Origin: Wenxinia marina DSM 24838
GTDB lineage: Bacteria; Pseudomonadota; Alphaproteobacteria; Rhodobacterales; Rhodobacteraceae
NCBI RefSeq assembly: GCF_000379485.1
Contig: NZ_KB902310.1
Span: 124,001 to 188,000 of the forward strand
Length of the DNA stretch: 64,000 nucleotides
Reading direction: 5' to 3'
The notes under the pieces: model-generated
Told to the model about the DNA's origin: nothing
The model's database searches: none
What the model saw: the letters and a program-made list of their open reading frames with translations, nothing else
Part shown: positions 45,046-54,338 of the stretch, one piece after another
How the letters are laid out: each line of letters opens with the position of its first letter
Numbering within the stretch: the stretch's first letter is position 1
Translations under genes and position numbers: made by a program

Positions 45046-46257
45046 TCACACCCGCTCGATCACCGTGGCCGCGCCCATCCCGGACGCGACGCAGAGCGTG
45101 GCGAGGCCGGTTTCGCGGTCCGTGCGCTCCATCTCGTCCAGCAGGGTGCCGAGGATGATCGCGCCGGTCGCGCCCAGGGGGTGGCCCATCGCGATGGCGC
45201 CCCCGTTGGGGTTCACGCGCTCGGGGTCCACCTCGAACCGCTGCAGGAACCGCAGCACGACCGACGCGAAGGCCTCGTTCACCTCGAAGAGGTCGATGTC
45301 GCCGATCCCCATGCCCGCCTCGCCGAGGATCTTCTCGGTCACCGGGACGGGGCCGGTCAGCATGATCGTCGGATCGGTGCCGATCTTGGCGGTCGCGCGG
45401 ATGCGGGCGCGGGGAGTCAGGCCCCACTTCTCGCCGAACGCCTTCGAGCCGACGAGGACGCCGGCCGCCCCGTCCACGATGCCGGACGAGTTGCCGGCAT
45501 GGTGGACGTGCTCGATCTTCGCCAGGTGCGGGTACTTCATCATCGCGACCTTGTCGAAGCCCGGCATCACCTCGCCCATCTGCTGGAACGAGGCGTTCAG
45601 CGCGCCGAGCTTCTGCATGTCCGTGTCGGGGCGCAGGTATTCGTCGCGGCCGAGGATCTCGATCCCGTTGCGGTCCTTCACCGGAATCACCGACCGCGCG
45701 AACCGCTCCGCCGCCCAGGCGGCGGCGGCGCGCCTCTGGCTCTCCACCGCGAAGGCGTCGGCGTCGTCGCGGGTGAATCCGTACTCGGTCGCGATGATGT
45801 CGGCGGCGATGCCCTGGGGCACGAAGTAGGTCTCCATCGCCAGCGACGGATCGACCGCGATGGCGGCGCCGTCGCTGCCCATGGGCACCCGGCTCATCAT
45901 CTCGACCCCGCCGGCAATGTAGGCCTCGCCGGCGCCGCCTTTGATCTGGTTGGCGGCGAGGTTCACCGCTTCCATGCCGCTGGCGCAGAAGCGGTTGATC
46001 GACAGGCCGGGGATCGACTGGTCGAGCTTCGACCCCAGCACGGCGGACCGCGCCAGGCACCCGCCCTGCTCGCCGACCTGCGTGGCATTGCCCCAGATCA
46101 CGTCCTCGACGGCATGCCCCTCCAGCCCGCTCCGGTCCTTCAGCGCGTCCAGCACCTGCGCCGACAGCCGGACGGCGGTGACCTCGTGCAGGCTGCCGTC
46201 GGGCCGGCCCTTGCCGCGCGGGGTGCGGACGGCGTCGTAGATGTAGGCGTCGGTCAT
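45046..46257 (-). CDS. Acetyl-CoA C-acyltransferase (thiolase)
   Basis: 403 residues. Nucleophilic Cys91 in LSINRFCASGMEAVN; His in NGGAIAMGHPLGATG; second Cys in ATLCVASGMGAATVIERV. The usual C-G-G-G-x-G at the last motif is replaced by C-V-A-S-G-M-G, seen in some degradative FadA-like thiolases. It performs the final thiolytic step of beta-oxidation. ATG 46257. Gene order thiolase-NTF2-FadJ is tight and coupled. Confidence 0.94.
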   Translation of the reverse strand: MTDAYIYDAVRTPRGKGRPDGSLHEVTAVRLSAQVLDALKDRSGLEGHAVEDVIWGNATQVGEQGGCLARSAVLGSKLDQSIPGLSINRFCASGMEAVNLAANQIKGGAGEAYIAGGVEMMSRVPMGSDGAAIAVDPSLAMETYFVPQGIAADIIATEYGFTRDDADAFAVESQRRAAAAWAAERFARSVIPVKDRNGIEILGRDEYLRPDTDMQKLGALNASFQQMGEVMPGFDKVAMMKYPHLAKIEHVHHAGNSSGIVDGAAGVLVGSKAFGEKWGLTPRARIRATAKIGTDPTIMLTGPVPVTEKILGEAGMGIGDIDLFEVNEAFASVVLRFLQRFEVDPERVNPNGGAIAMGHPLGATGAIILGTLLDEMERTDRETGLATLCVASGMGAATVIERV

Positions 46258-46269
46258 GTCGGTCCTTTC

Positions 46270-46893
46270 TCAGGCGCCCGGAAAGGCGCGCTGCATCATG
46301 TCGTAGGGGTGCTGCCAGCCCGGCAGGGCGGCGATCCGGTCGAGCCAGGCGGACGTCGCGGGCGCCGCCGCGCGGTCGAAGCCGAACGGCTCGGGGTAGT
46401 AGAGGTAGCCGCAGCAGGCGAAGTCGGCGAGCGTGGGGGCGTCGCCCACCATCCACTCCCGGCCGTCCAGATGCCGCTCCAGCGTGCCGAGCGCGGCCTG
46501 CACCCGGCCCGACAGCCAGCCGATCGCCTCCGCCGGGCGCTTGTCCTCGGGCAGGAAGTTCATCAGGAACCGCAGGCTCCCCTGCTGGCCCGATCCCTTC
46601 TGCGCGTCCCAGAACAGCCAGCGCAGGATTTCGTTGCGGTCGCCGTCGAGGAACCTCCCCGTCCGCTCCGCCACGTGCAGCTGGATCACGCAGGACTGCG
46701 TCAGCGTCGTCTCGCCGTCCACCAGCACCGGCGCCTCGCCCATCTCGTTGATCGCGCGGAACTCGTCCGTGCGGGCCGCCCCGCGGAAGAAGTCGAGATG
46801 CACCGGCTCCCAGTCGTAACCGGCCAGCGTCATCGTCAGCGCCGCCTTGTAGGCGTTACCGCTCTCGCCGAAGCAGTAGAGTTTCGCGGTCAT
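46270..46893 (-). CDS. Glutathione S-transferase family protein
   Basis: 207 residues. The N-terminal thioredoxin-like domain reads KLYCFGESGNAYKAALTMTL, with a Ser/Cys-type active-site region near residues 7-11 and the cis-Pro block MGEAPVLVDGETTLTQSCVI. The C-terminal helical domain contains WMVGDAPTLADFACCGYLYY. Only 12 bp separate it from the thiolase start, so it belongs to the fatty-acid operon. It may conjugate or detoxify reactive acyl intermediates (inference). Confidence 0.9.
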   Translation of the reverse strand: MTAKLYCFGESGNAYKAALTMTLAGYDWEPVHLDFFRGAARTDEFRAINEMGEAPVLVDGETTLTQSCVIQLHVAERTGRFLDGDRNEILRWLFWDAQKGSGQQGSLRFLMNFLPEDKRPAEAIGWLSGRVQAALGTLERHLDGREWMVGDAPTLADFACCGYLYYPEPFGFDRAAAPATSAWLDRIAALPGWQHPYDMMQRAFPGA

Positions 46894-46930
46894 CTCGATC
46901 TCTCTCCCACGCTCGGGGCAGGGCGCGCCG

Positions 46931-47001
46931 CCCCTGTCCCCTATCTTGCTGCAAATACCTCTCGGGGGGGCGGCGCAGCCGCGGGGGGCAGACAGCCCCC
47001 C
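46931..47001 (-). repeat. Dispersed intergenic motif, copy D (variant)
   Basis: Read on the reverse strand: hairpin GGGGGGC-loop-GCCCCCC (46983-47001), a second GC palindrome, then GAGAGGTATTTGCAGCAAG and ATAGGGG. It has the same plan as copy A (GC hairpin, then GAG..TATTT block) but a different tail. It lies between the 70-residue gene and the GST gene. Confidence 0.4.
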
Positions 47002-47026
47002 TCCACCGTCCCCGCCGGGCGCGTCG

Positions 47027-47239
47027 CTACTTCTTGCGCGCCTCCAGCTCGGCGTTGAACAGGCGCAGCCGGTGGCCGAACGTGTCCTCGTCGATGACGC
47101 TGTCGAAGTTCTCGAACAGGAACGACAGCGCCTCGCCCTCGTCGAGGCCGGCCTCCTGGGCGAACCTCTTCAGGCGGCGGTAGGCGTCCTCGGTCATCGC
47201 GATCGGCATGCGGCGCGTCAGGCGCAGGCGCTTGGGCAT
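47027..47239 (-). CDS. Small conserved protein in the fatty-acid operon
   Basis: 70 residues: MPKRLRLTRRMPIAMTEDAY, then RRLKRFAQEAGLDEGEALSF, LFENFDSVIDEDTFGHRL and RLFNAELEARKK. A basic N-terminal strand followed by two helices (TEDAYRRLKRFAQEAG, DEGEALSFLFENFD) is reminiscent of ribbon-helix-helix DNA-binding proteins, but I cannot place it in a named family. It sits 64 bp downstream of the acyl-CoA dehydrogenase and upstream of the GST gene. ATG 47239 follows a GGAGG-type site. An operon-specific regulator is one possibility. Confidence 0.65.
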   Translation of the reverse strand: MPKRLRLTRRMPIAMTEDAYRRLKRFAQEAGLDEGEALSFLFENFDSVIDEDTFGHRLRLFNAELEARKK

Positions 47240-47303
47240 CTGTCTCCTCCGTCAGGGGCGGCAGGGCGCCGCCCCCGCAGGATGGGCTTGCGACCCATCG
47301 TCG

Positions 47304-49082
47304 TCAAAAGTTCGCGGCCTCCAGCGCCATCACCGGCTCGGCGCCCGAGGTGATCCGGGCGAGGTGCATTCCCGTCGCCGGCAGCTGGCGGGCCATGTAG
47401 AACCGGCCCGTCGCCAGCTTGGCGCGGTAGAAGTCCTCGTCCGAGGCGCCGGCGGCCAGCGCGTCCTTCGCGGCCCTGGCCATCATCGCCCACATCAGGC
47501 CGAGGCAGACATGGCCCATCATGGTCATGAAGTCGTAGGACCCGGCCAGCGCGTTCTGCGGGTTCTTGGTCCCCTCGGCCATGAAGTACATCATCGCCGC
47601 CTGCAGGTCCTTGGACGCCGCCTTGAGAGGATCGAGGTAGCCAGCCTTCAGCTCGGCATCCCCCTCGTTCTCCTTGATGAAGGTCTTCACCAGCTCGAAG
47701 AACGCCATCGCCGGCTTGCCGCCCTGCGCCGCCAGCTTGCGGCCGACGAGGTCGAGCGCCTGGATGCCGTTCGCGCCCTCGTAGATCATCGCGATGCGGG
47801 CGTCGCGGACGTACTGCGACATGCCCCATTCCTCGATGTAGCCGTGGCCGCCGTAGACCTGCTGCGCCAGCGTCGAGATCTCGTAGCCGCGGTCGGTGAA
47901 GAAGCCCTTGATGACCGGCGTCAGCAGCGAGATCAGGCCCTCCGCGTCCGCGTCGTGCATCGTCTCGGCCCGGTCGAGCAGCATCGTCGACCACAGGCCG
48001 AAGGCGCGAGCGCCCTCGACGAAGCTCTTCTGCTCCATCAGGCTGCGGCGGACGTCGGGGTGCACGATGATCGGGTCGGCCGGCCCCTCGGGGTTCGCGG
48101 GGCCGGTGATGTCGCGGCCCTGCAGCCGGTCGCGGGCGTAGGCGAGCGCGTTCTGGTAGGCCACCTCGGCCTGCGCGAGGCCCTGCAGGCCGACGCCGAG
48201 CCGGGCGTCGTTCATCATCGTGAACATCGCCCGCATGCCCTTGTGCGCCTCGCCGAGCAGCCAGCCGGTCGCGCCGTCGTAGTTCATCACGCAGGTGGCG
48301 TTGCCGTGGATGCCCATCTTCTCTTCGAGCTTGCCGCAGGAGACCTCGTTGCGGTCGCCCAGCGATCCGTCCTCGTTCGGCAGGAACTTCGGCACGATGA
48401 AGAGGGAGACGCCCTTGATGCCGTCCGGCCCGCCCGGGATCTTCGCCAGCACCAGGTGAACGATGTTGTCCGCCATGTCGTGCTCGCCGGCGGAGATGAA
48501 GATCTTCTGCCCGGTGATCCGGTAGCTCCCGTCCTCCTGCGGCTCGGCCTTCGTCCGCATCAGGCCGAGGTCGGTGCCGCAGTGCGGCTCGGTCAGGTTC
48601 ATCGTGCCGGTCCACTCGCACGAGACGAGCTTGGGCAGCCACTCGGCCTTCTGCGCCTCGGTGCCGTGATGCAGGATGGCGAGGTAGGCGCCGTGGGTCA
48701 GGCCCTGGTACATGTTCAGCGCCATGTTGGCCGAGACGAACGCCTCGTTGGTCGCGGTGCGCATGATCGCCGGCAGGCCCTGGCCGCCATATTCCTCGGC
48801 GCAGTCGAGGGCGGTCCAGCCGCCCTCGCGCAGCTGGTCGAACGCCTCGCGGAAGCCGGTGGGCGTGCGCACCACCCCGTTCTCCAGCCGGCAGCCCTCG
48901 CGGTCGCCGACGGCGTTCAGCGGCGCCAGCACCTCTGACGACAGTCGGCCCGCCTCCTCGATGATGGCGGCGGTGAAATCGCGGTCGAGGTCGGCGTATC
49001 CGGGGATGTCGCTGTCGGAGATCTTCAGCAGGTCGTGCAGGACGAACTGCAGGTCGCGGGTGGGGGCGGTATAGCTCGGCAT
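47304..49082 (-). CDS. Acyl-CoA dehydrogenase (long form, DmdC-like)
   Basis: 592 residues, the ~600-residue ACAD class with an extra N-terminal segment ([19 protein letters not shown]) and a C-terminal extension, as in methylmercaptopropionyl-CoA dehydrogenase DmdC and similar enzymes. Flavin/substrate blocks: [15 protein letters not shown] and [15 protein letters not shown]. Catalytic Glu is in [19 protein letters not shown], with [14 protein letters not shown] before it. It introduces the alpha-beta double bond into acyl-CoA; the actual acyl chain is unknown. First structural gene after the MerR regulator (97-bp gap with two hairpins). Confidence 0.93.
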   Translation of the reverse strand: MPSYTAPTRDLQFVLHDLLKISDSDIPGYADLDRDFTAAIIEEAGRLSSEVLAPLNAVGDREGCRLENGVVRTPTGFREAFDQLREGGWTALDCAEEYGGQGLPAIMRTATNEAFVSANMALNMYQGLTHGAYLAILHHGTEAQKAEWLPKLVSCEWTGTMNLTEPHCGTDLGLMRTKAEPQEDGSYRITGQKIFISAGEHDMADNIVHLVLAKIPGGPDGIKGVSLFIVPKFLPNEDGSLGDRNEVSCGKLEEKMGIHGNATCVMNYDGATGWLLGEAHKGMRAMFTMMNDARLGVGLQGLAQAEVAYQNALAYARDRLQGRDITGPANPEGPADPIIVHPDVRRSLMEQKSFVEGARAFGLWSTMLLDRAETMHDADAEGLISLLTPVIKGFFTDRGYEISTLAQQVYGGHGYIEEWGMSQYVRDARIAMIYEGANGIQALDLVGRKLAAQGGKPAMAFFELVKTFIKENEGDAELKAGYLDPLKAASKDLQAAMMYFMAEGTKNPQNALAGSYDFMTMMGHVCLGLMWAMMARAAKDALAAGASDEDFYRAKLATGRFYMARQLPATGMHLARITSGAEPVMALEAANF

Positions 49083-49101
49083 CGTCTTTCCTTCGTCGTG
49101 C

Positions 49102-49165
49102 CGGGGCCCGGGGGCCCCGAGGTCAAGCCATGCCGCCCCGGCGGTCCCGGCCTGAGGCCGGGACC
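49102..49165. repeat. Two GC hairpins between the MerR and acyl-CoA dehydrogenase genes
   Basis: Hairpin 1: CGGGGCCC (49102-49109) / GGGCCCCG (49112-49119). Hairpin 2: GGTCCCGGCC (49143-49152), loop TGA, GGCCGGGACC (49156-49165), perfect 10-bp stem. A related GTCCCGGG..CCCGGGAC palindrome occurs at 57370-57390. This GTCCCGG-type palindrome resembles REP-like sequences frequent in alphaproteobacteria; it may also attenuate or stabilise the transcript. Confidence 0.6.
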
Positions 49166-49179
49166 GATCGCCGCCCTCG

Positions 49180-49581
49180 TCAGGCGGCGGCGCCGGTGCG
49201 GCGCTTCTCGAGTTCGGCGGCGCACCAGTCGATCTGGCCTTTCAGCTCGTCGATCGCCTGGGTCAGCTCATCGCGCTGGCCTTCCATCTCGGCCAGGTGC
49301 GTGCGGGCCACTTCGTAGGTCCGCTCGAGCTGCGTCTTCTGCGCGTCGCCCATGTGATACAGGTCCAGAAGCTGCCGGATCTCCTCGAGGCTGAAGCCGA
49401 AGCGCTTGCCGCGCAGGATCAGCTTGAGCCGCGCACGGTCGCGCCGGGTGAACAGCCGGCGGGTGCCCTCGCGGATCGGGAAGAGCAGCTCCTTGGATTC
49501 GTAGAAGCGAAGCGTGCGGGGGGTGACGTCGAAGCTGTCGCACATTTCGCGGATGGTCATGGTCTTTTCGGTGTCGGTCAT
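49180..49581 (-). CDS. MerR family transcriptional regulator, proximal to the fatty-acid operon
   Basis: 133 residues. N-terminal winged helix-turn-helix [35 protein letters not shown], then the MerR helix [24 protein letters not shown] and a coiled coil ([42 protein letters not shown]). No metal-binding cysteines beyond one, consistent with ligand (acyl-CoA-like) sensing as in LiuR-type MerR regulators. It is divergent from nothing; it heads the reverse-strand beta-oxidation genes and probably controls them. ATG 49581; GTG 49584 is an alternative. Confidence 0.9.
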   Translation of the reverse strand: MTDTEKTMTIREMCDSFDVTPRTLRFYESKELLFPIREGTRRLFTRRDRARLKLILRGKRFGFSLEEIRQLLDLYHMGDAQKTQLERTYEVARTHLAEMEGQRDELTQAIDELKGQIDWCAAELEKRRTGAAA

Positions 49582-49668
49582 CACGAGCTCATCTCACGTT
49601 GCGGATGTGGGGGAGTGTTCCGCGGCGTGAGGTGCGCCCACTGACGGCATCTTACAAGACGAAGTGAC

Positions 49669-49680
49669 GTGTACGTAAAC
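49669..49680. promoter_or_regulatory. Candidate MerR operator within a promoter spacer
   Basis: Near-palindrome GTGTACGTAAAC in the 253-bp gap between the two MerR genes. On the reverse strand it follows TTGACG by about 9 bp, i.e. it lies where a MerR operator sits between -35 and -10. LiuR-type MerR regulators of acyl-CoA degradation bind ACGT-containing palindromes, which fits. The rest of the gap (49585-49837) is unusually AT-rich for this window (AAAAATTC, AAATTTTTC). Confidence 0.45.
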
Positions 49681-49837
49681 GAAACGCGGCGTCAAAAATT
49701 CGTTGACGAAAGGTCACGAAACTTTCGCAACCCGAGCGCGAAATTTTTCGACCTGATGGTCAAATTCCGGGGCCGCGTCATCGGTGCGTCTTCGCACATG
49801 AGCCGGTGTTCCTGGCGGGCGCAGCCGAATCAGCCGG

Positions 49838-50203
49838 TCAGGACAGCCCGTTCGCCGTCTGGTCGCGCAGCCGCTTCAGCTCTTCGATCGTATCCTCGAG
49901 CTGCGCCTTCTCCTCGGCGAGACGGACCAGCTGTTCGTCGGCGAGAGAGACCCAGCGCCGCATCTGCGCCTCGGTCCCCTCGTTGTCGTAGATCAGCAGC
50001 CACTGGCGGATGTCCTCGAGCGCGAAGCCGAACTTGCGGCCGCGCAGGATCAGCGTCATGCGCGCGATCTCGGTCGGGCCGTACCAGCGGGCGCGACCAT
50101 CGCGCTCGGGCGACAGCAGCTCGATGTATTCGTAGTAGCGCAGGGTCCGCGGGGTCACGTCGAACCGGGCGCACATCTCCTTGAACGACAGTCGCTCGGT
50201 CAC
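49838..50203 (-). CDS. MerR family transcriptional regulator, distal
   Basis: 121 residues starting at GTG 50203 (GGGAGGG site 6 nt upstream). [34 protein letters not shown] is the winged HTH, MTLILRGRKFGFALEDIRQWLLIY the recognition/dimer portion, and a C-terminal coiled coil follows (EEKAQLEDTIEELKRLRDQTANG). Clearly a paralogue of the adjacent MerR protein: both share MC[11 protein letters not shown] and LILRG-FGF. Both regulators could bind the same region between them. Confidence 0.9.
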   Translation of the reverse strand: MTERLSFKEMCARFDVTPRTLRYYEYIELLSPERDGRARWYGPTEIARMTLILRGRKFGFALEDIRQWLLIYDNEGTEAQMRRWVSLADEQLVRLAEEKAQLEDTIEELKRLRDQTANGLS

Positions 50204-50352
50204 TTCGGCCCTCCCCACGTCCGCCGGGAATCTAGTCGCCAAGGGCGGGCCGGACAACCGGATCGCGCGGCGGTCCCTGCAAGGTCGACGAGATACGCCT
50301 TGCCCCCGCGCCCCCAAGCGGCAAGTTGGACCGCACGCGGGCGGAGAGGACG

Positions 50353-50796
50353 ATGGCCGAGGACGACGACATCGCGGAGCGGCGACTGGCCTTCGGCCGC
50401 GCCTTCATCGGCGCGCTGCCGCACGCACGGGCGCTGGGCATGACCCTGGTGGACCTGACCGAGGGCCGCGCGGTGATGGAGATGCCCTACGACGCGCGCC
50501 TGATCGGCGATCCCGAGACCGGGGTGATCCACGGCGGCGCCGTCTCGGCGCTGATGGACACGTGCGGCGGGGCGGCGGTGATGGCGCACGCGCAGACGCC
50601 CGCCGGCACGGCGACGCTGGATCTGCGCATCGACTACATGCGCTCCGCCACCCCCGGCCGCGCGATCCGGGCCGAGGCGGTGTGCTACCACATGACCCGC
50701 TCGGTCGCGTTCGTCCGCGCCACCGCCACCGACGGCGAGGAGGGGCGGCCCGTCGCCTCCGCCACCGGCGCCTTCACCGTGGAGCGCGGCCGATGA
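50353..50796 (+). CDS. PaaI/hotdog-fold thioesterase
   Basis: 147 residues. Hotdog-fold motif TGVIHGGAVSALMDTCGGAAV (about 55-75) with the Asp of the catalytic region, followed by TLDLRIDYMRSATPGRAIRA. Likely hydrolyses acyl- or aryl-CoA thioesters. A GGAGAGGA site lies 5 nt before ATG 50353. The next gene starts ATGA-overlapped with its stop, giving a coupled pair of related enzymes divergent from the MerR gene. Confidence 0.88.
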   Translation: MAEDDDIAERRLAFGRAFIGALPHARALGMTLVDLTEGRAVMEMPYDARLIGDPETGVIHGGAVSALMDTCGGAAVMAHAQTPAGTATLDLRIDYMRSATPGRAIRAEAVCYHMTRSVAFVRATATDGEEGRPVASATGAFTVERGR

Positions 50797-51299
50797 GCCC
50801 GCGGCAACGGCCCGAGCCGGTGCAGGTGGTCAAGGGCCGCCGCGACCGGGCGCTCGCCGGTCTGGTCGGTTCCATTCCCTACGCCGCCTTTCTCGGCATC
50901 ACCGTCGACCGCCGCGGCGACGAGTTGACCGCCGTGCTGCCGTTCGACGACAAGCTCATCGGCAATCCCGGCCTGCCGGCGCTGCACGGCGGGGTGACGG
51001 CGGCCTTCCTCGAGACGACGGCGATCCTGGAACTCGCCTGGGCGGTCCTTTGGGACGACATGGAGGGCGGGCGCCTGCCGGAATACGGCGACGCCCCGCC
51101 GCCGCGCCTGCCCAAGACCATCGACATCACCGTGGACTACCTGCGCTCCGGCCTGCCGCGGGACGCCTACGCGCGGGCGCGGGTGAACCGGTCGGGCCGG
51201 CGCTACGCGTCGGTCCATGTGGAGGCCTGGCAGGACAACCGCGCGCGCCTGTTCGCGCAGGCGACGGGACATTTCCTGATGCCCCCGCGCGAGGGCTGA
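50793..51299 (+). CDS. PaaI/hotdog-fold thioesterase, second of a coupled pair
   Basis: 168 residues. Hotdog motif GLPALHGGVTAAFLETTAILEL and TIDITVDYLRSGLPRDAYARARV parallel the preceding gene, but the catalytic Asp position is Glu (AFLETT) and the N-terminus is longer. The two overlapping genes (ATGA) may form a heteromeric thioesterase; that is inference. Followed 4 bp later by a MATE gene starting GTG. Confidence 0.85.
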   Translation: MSPRQRPEPVQVVKGRRDRALAGLVGSIPYAAFLGITVDRRGDELTAVLPFDDKLIGNPGLPALHGGVTAAFLETTAILELAWAVLWDDMEGGRLPEYGDAPPPRLPKTIDITVDYLRSGLPRDAYARARVNRSGRRYASVHVEAWQDNRARLFAQATGHFLMPPREG

Positions 51300-51303
51300 G
51301 CGC

Positions 51304-52632
51304 GTGGCCGCGGCGCTGACCCACCGCAGGGTGCTGAACGTCGCGATCCCGATCGTGCTGTCGAACGCGACCGTGCCGATCCTCGGCGCGGTGGATACCG
51401 GCGTCGTCGGCCAGCTGGGCGAAGCGGCGCCGATCGGGGCGGTCGGCATCGGGGCGATTATCCTGACCGCGCTCTACTGGGTCTTCGGCTTCCTCAGGAT
51501 GGGCACGACCGGCCTGACGGCGCGGGCGGCGGGCGAGGGGAACGGCCCCGAGGTCGCGGCGCTGCTGTCCCGGGCCCTGCTGATCGGCGCGGCGGCGGGC
51601 GTGGCGATCATCGCCCTGCAGCTGCCGCTGTTCTGGGCGGCCTTCCGCCTCTCGCCGGCGAGCGCCGAAGTCGAGGGCCTCGCGCGCCAGTACATGGCGA
51701 TCCGCGTCTGGTCGGCGCCGGCCGCTATCGCGATCTACGGCATCACCGGCTGGCTGATCGCGCAGGAGCGGACGCGCGCCGTCTTCGCCATCCAGCTGCT
51801 GATGAACGGCACCAACATCGTGCTCGACCTCCTCTTCGTGCTCGGCCTCGGCTGGGGCGTCGGCGGGGTGGCGACGGCCACCTTCATCGCCGAATGGTCC
51901 GGCCTCGCCCTCGGCCTGTGGTACTGCCGCGACGCCTTCGCCGGGACCGACTGGCGCGACCGGGCGCGGGTGTTCGACCCCGCCCGCCTGAGGCGGATGA
52001 CGGTGGTCAACGTCGACATCCTCCTGCGCTCGCTGCTGCTGGAGGCGGTCTTCGTGTCGTTCCTGTTCTGGGGATCGGACTTCGGCGACGTGCAGCTGGC
52101 GGCGAACCAGATCCTGCTGCAGTTCCTGCACATCACGGCCTACGCGCTCGACGGCTTCGCCTTCGCGGCCGAGACGCTGGTGGGGCAGGCGATGGGCCGC
52201 CGCGACCGGCCGGGGCTGCGCCGCGGCGCCCTGCTGACGTCGGGCTGGGGGCTGGCGATCTGCGCCGGGCTCAGCCTCGCCTTCGCGCTGGGCGGCGGGG
52301 CGATCATCGACGTGATGACGACCGCGCCGGACGTGCGAGAGGGGGCGCGCCACTACCTGCCGTACATGGTCGCCGCGCCCGTCGCCGGAATCGCGGCCTG
52401 GATGCTGGACGGCATCTTCATCGGCGCCACCCGCACCCGGGACATGCGCAACATGATGGCGGTGTCGTTCGTCGTCTACCTGATCGCGGCGCTGACGCTG
52501 GTCCCGGCCCTCGGCAATCACGGCCTGTGGCTGGCGCTGCTGATCTCCTTCGTCGCCCGCGGCGTGACCCTCGGCCTGCGCTACCCCTCGCTCGAGGCCG
52601 AGGCGGAGGCCATCCCGCCGGCCGCCGCCTGA
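51304..52632 (+). CDS. MATE family efflux transporter (DinF-like)
   Basis: 442 residues, 12 helices. ALTHRRVLNVAIPIVLSNATVPILGAVDTGVVGQLGEAAPIGAVG is the classic DinF/NorM opening; second half begins VVNVDILLRSLLLEAVFVSFLFWGS and has AAETLVGQAMGRRDRPGLRRG. The GTG at 51304 is the only suitable start, 4 bp after the thioesterase stop. Probably cotranscribed with both thioesterases; substrate unknown. Confidence 0.88.
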   Translation: MAAALTHRRVLNVAIPIVLSNATVPILGAVDTGVVGQLGEAAPIGAVGIGAIILTALYWVFGFLRMGTTGLTARAAGEGNGPEVAALLSRALLIGAAAGVAIIALQLPLFWAAFRLSPASAEVEGLARQYMAIRVWSAPAAIAIYGITGWLIAQERTRAVFAIQLLMNGTNIVLDLLFVLGLGWGVGGVATATFIAEWSGLALGLWYCRDAFAGTDWRDRARVFDPARLRRMTVVNVDILLRSLLLEAVFVSFLFWGSDFGDVQLAANQILLQFLHITAYALDGFAFAAETLVGQAMGRRDRPGLRRGALLTSGWGLAICAGLSLAFALGGGAIIDVMTTAPDVREGARHYLPYMVAAPVAGIAAWMLDGIFIGATRTRDMRNMMAVSFVVYLIAALTLVPALGNHGLWLALLISFVARGVTLGLRYPSLEAEAEAIPPAAA

Positions 52633-52678
52633 CCATGCGAGCCTTGCCCGGGGGGGAAGCTTCCGGCAGGAGTGGGTC

Positions 52679-53296
52679 ATGACCAAGCCTGCCGCTCGCC
52701 CCGTGAACCAGAAGGCCCGGATCGGCGTCCTGCGCGCCGTGTTCGTTCTCCTGCTGCCGATCCTCGTCTTCACCCGACCCGTCTGGGATCTCGAGTCGCC
52801 GCTCGTCGAGACGATGGAGCAGGTGGGCATCTACTGCGTCATCTTCGCGGTGCTCGGGCGCTTCTGGTCGATCCTCTATTCCGGCGGCGCCAAGAACCGG
52901 CGGGTCGTGCGCGAGGGGCCGTACTCGATGGCGCGGCACCCGCTCTACTTCTTCTCGACGCTGGGCGTTGCGGGCCTTGGCCTGATGAGCGGGTCGGTGC
53001 TGCTGGCGCTGGCGCTGACCGCGACCGTGGGCGGCATCCTCGCGATCACCGCCCGGCTGGAGGAGGAGTACCTGCGCCGCAGCTTCGGTGCCGCCTACGA
53101 GGAGTATGCCGCCGAGGTGCCGATGATCCTGCCGAACCTGCGGCTGTTCCGCACGCCCGAGCGGATCGAGGTGACGCTCCGCCCGCTCTACGGCAACTTC
53201 TTCGACGCGTTGGTCTTCCTCGCCTTCATCCCGGTCTCCGAGACGCTGGAATGGCTGAAGGACGACAGCGTCTACCCCACGGTCGCTATCTGGTGA
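52679..53296 (+). CDS. Isoprenylcysteine methyltransferase-like membrane protein
   Basis: 205 residues with about five helices. The ICMT-type signature [21 protein letters not shown] is near residue 85, and the EE-x-x-L/Y motif is [22 protein letters not shown]. It lacks evidence of a specific substrate; bacterial ICMT-like proteins methylate varied lipophilic targets. ATG 52679 after a GGCAGGAG site. Its last 11 bp overlap the convergent pyrD stop. Confidence 0.85.
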   Translation: MTKPAARPVNQKARIGVLRAVFVLLLPILVFTRPVWDLESPLVETMEQVGIYCVIFAVLGRFWSILYSGGAKNRRVVREGPYSMARHPLYFFSTLGVAGLGLMSGSVLLALALTATVGGILAITARLEEEYLRRSFGAAYEEYAAEVPMILPNLRLFRTPERIEVTLRPLYGNFFDALVFLAFIPVSETLEWLKDDSVYPTVAIW

Positions 53297-54338
53297 GCCA
53301 GCGGTCGCGGTCGGTCCCGACCGCGTCGGCGACCGAGGCGAAGCCGTCCCGCGCCAGCAGGGCGTCCAGCCCCTCGGCCACCTCCCGCGCCAGCGCCAGT
53401 CCGCCGTAGACGAGTGCGGTGTACAGCTGCACCGCGCTCGCCCCCGCGCGGATCTTGGCGTAGGCGTCCTCGGCCGAGGCGACGCCGCCCACGCCGATCA
53501 GCCGCAGGCGGGTCAACGTCGACAGGCGCGCCAGAACGCGGGTGGACCTTTCGAACAGGGGAGAGCCGGAGAGGCCGCCTGTCTCCTCCCGTCTTGCACT
53601 TTTCAATCCGTCGCGCGTGATCGTGGTGTTCGTCGCGACGATCCCCGCCAGGCCCGCCGCCTCGGCCACCTCGGCGACCTGGGCGAGCTCGCCCTCCTTC
53701 AGGTCGGGCGCGATCTTGACCAGGACCGGCACCGGCCGGGCGAGGGCGGCGTTCGCCTCCATCACGCCGGCCAGCAAGGCGGCCAGCGCCTCGCGGCCCT
53801 GCAGGTCGCGCAGATGCTCGGTATTGGGGGACGAGACGTTGACGGTCGCGAAGTCGATCCGGGCGCCGCAGCGCGTCAGCACCTTCGCGAAGTCCGCTGC
53901 GCGGTCGTGGCTGTCCTTGTTGGCGCCGAGGTTCAACCCGAGCACGGTCCCCTCCGGCCGCTGCGCCAGGCGCCCGGCCGCCGCCTCCATCCCGGCATTG
54001 TTGAAGCCGAAGCGGTTGATCGCGGCGCGGTCCTCGGCGAGCCGGAACAGCCGCGGCCGCGGGTTGCCGGTCTGCGCCCGCGGCGTCACCGCGCCCACTT
54101 CGAGGAAGCCGAACGCGGCGCGCGACAGCGGCGCCAGCACCTCGGCGTTCTTGTCGAACCCGGCGGCCAGGCCGACCGGGTTCGGCAGGTCGAGCCCCGC
54201 CAGGCTCGTCCGCAGCCGCGGCGACGTCACCGGCCCGCCGCGGGGGCCGAGGCCCGCCTGCAGCGCCTTCAGCGCCAGACCGTGCGCCGTCTCGGGGTCG
54301 ATCCGGTGCAGGACGGCGAGGCCGAGCTTCTCTATCAC
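53286..54338 (-). CDS. pyrD: Dihydroorotate dehydrogenase (quinone), class 2
   Basis: 350 residues. Class 2 membrane-associated enzyme: N-terminal helix segment [63 protein letters not shown], catalytic Ser in [15 protein letters not shown] and FMN site [28 protein letters not shown]. It oxidises dihydroorotate with quinone in UMP synthesis. GTG 54338 is overlapped by the stop of the upstream DUF952 gene (GTGA), so translation is coupled. Confidence 0.95.
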   Translation of the reverse strand: MIEKLGLAVLHRIDPETAHGLALKALQAGLGPRGGPVTSPRLRTSLAGLDLPNPVGLAAGFDKNAEVLAPLSRAAFGFLEVGAVTPRAQTGNPRPRLFRLAEDRAAINRFGFNNAGMEAAAGRLAQRPEGTVLGLNLGANKDSHDRAADFAKVLTRCGARIDFATVNVSSPNTEHLRDLQGREALAALLAGVMEANAALARPVPVLVKIAPDLKEGELAQVAEVAEAAGLAGIVATNTTITRDGLKSARREETGGLSGSPLFERSTRVLARLSTLTRLRLIGVGGVASAEDAYAKIRAGASAVQLYTALVYGGLALAREVAEGLDALLARDGFASVADAVGTDRDRWLTR

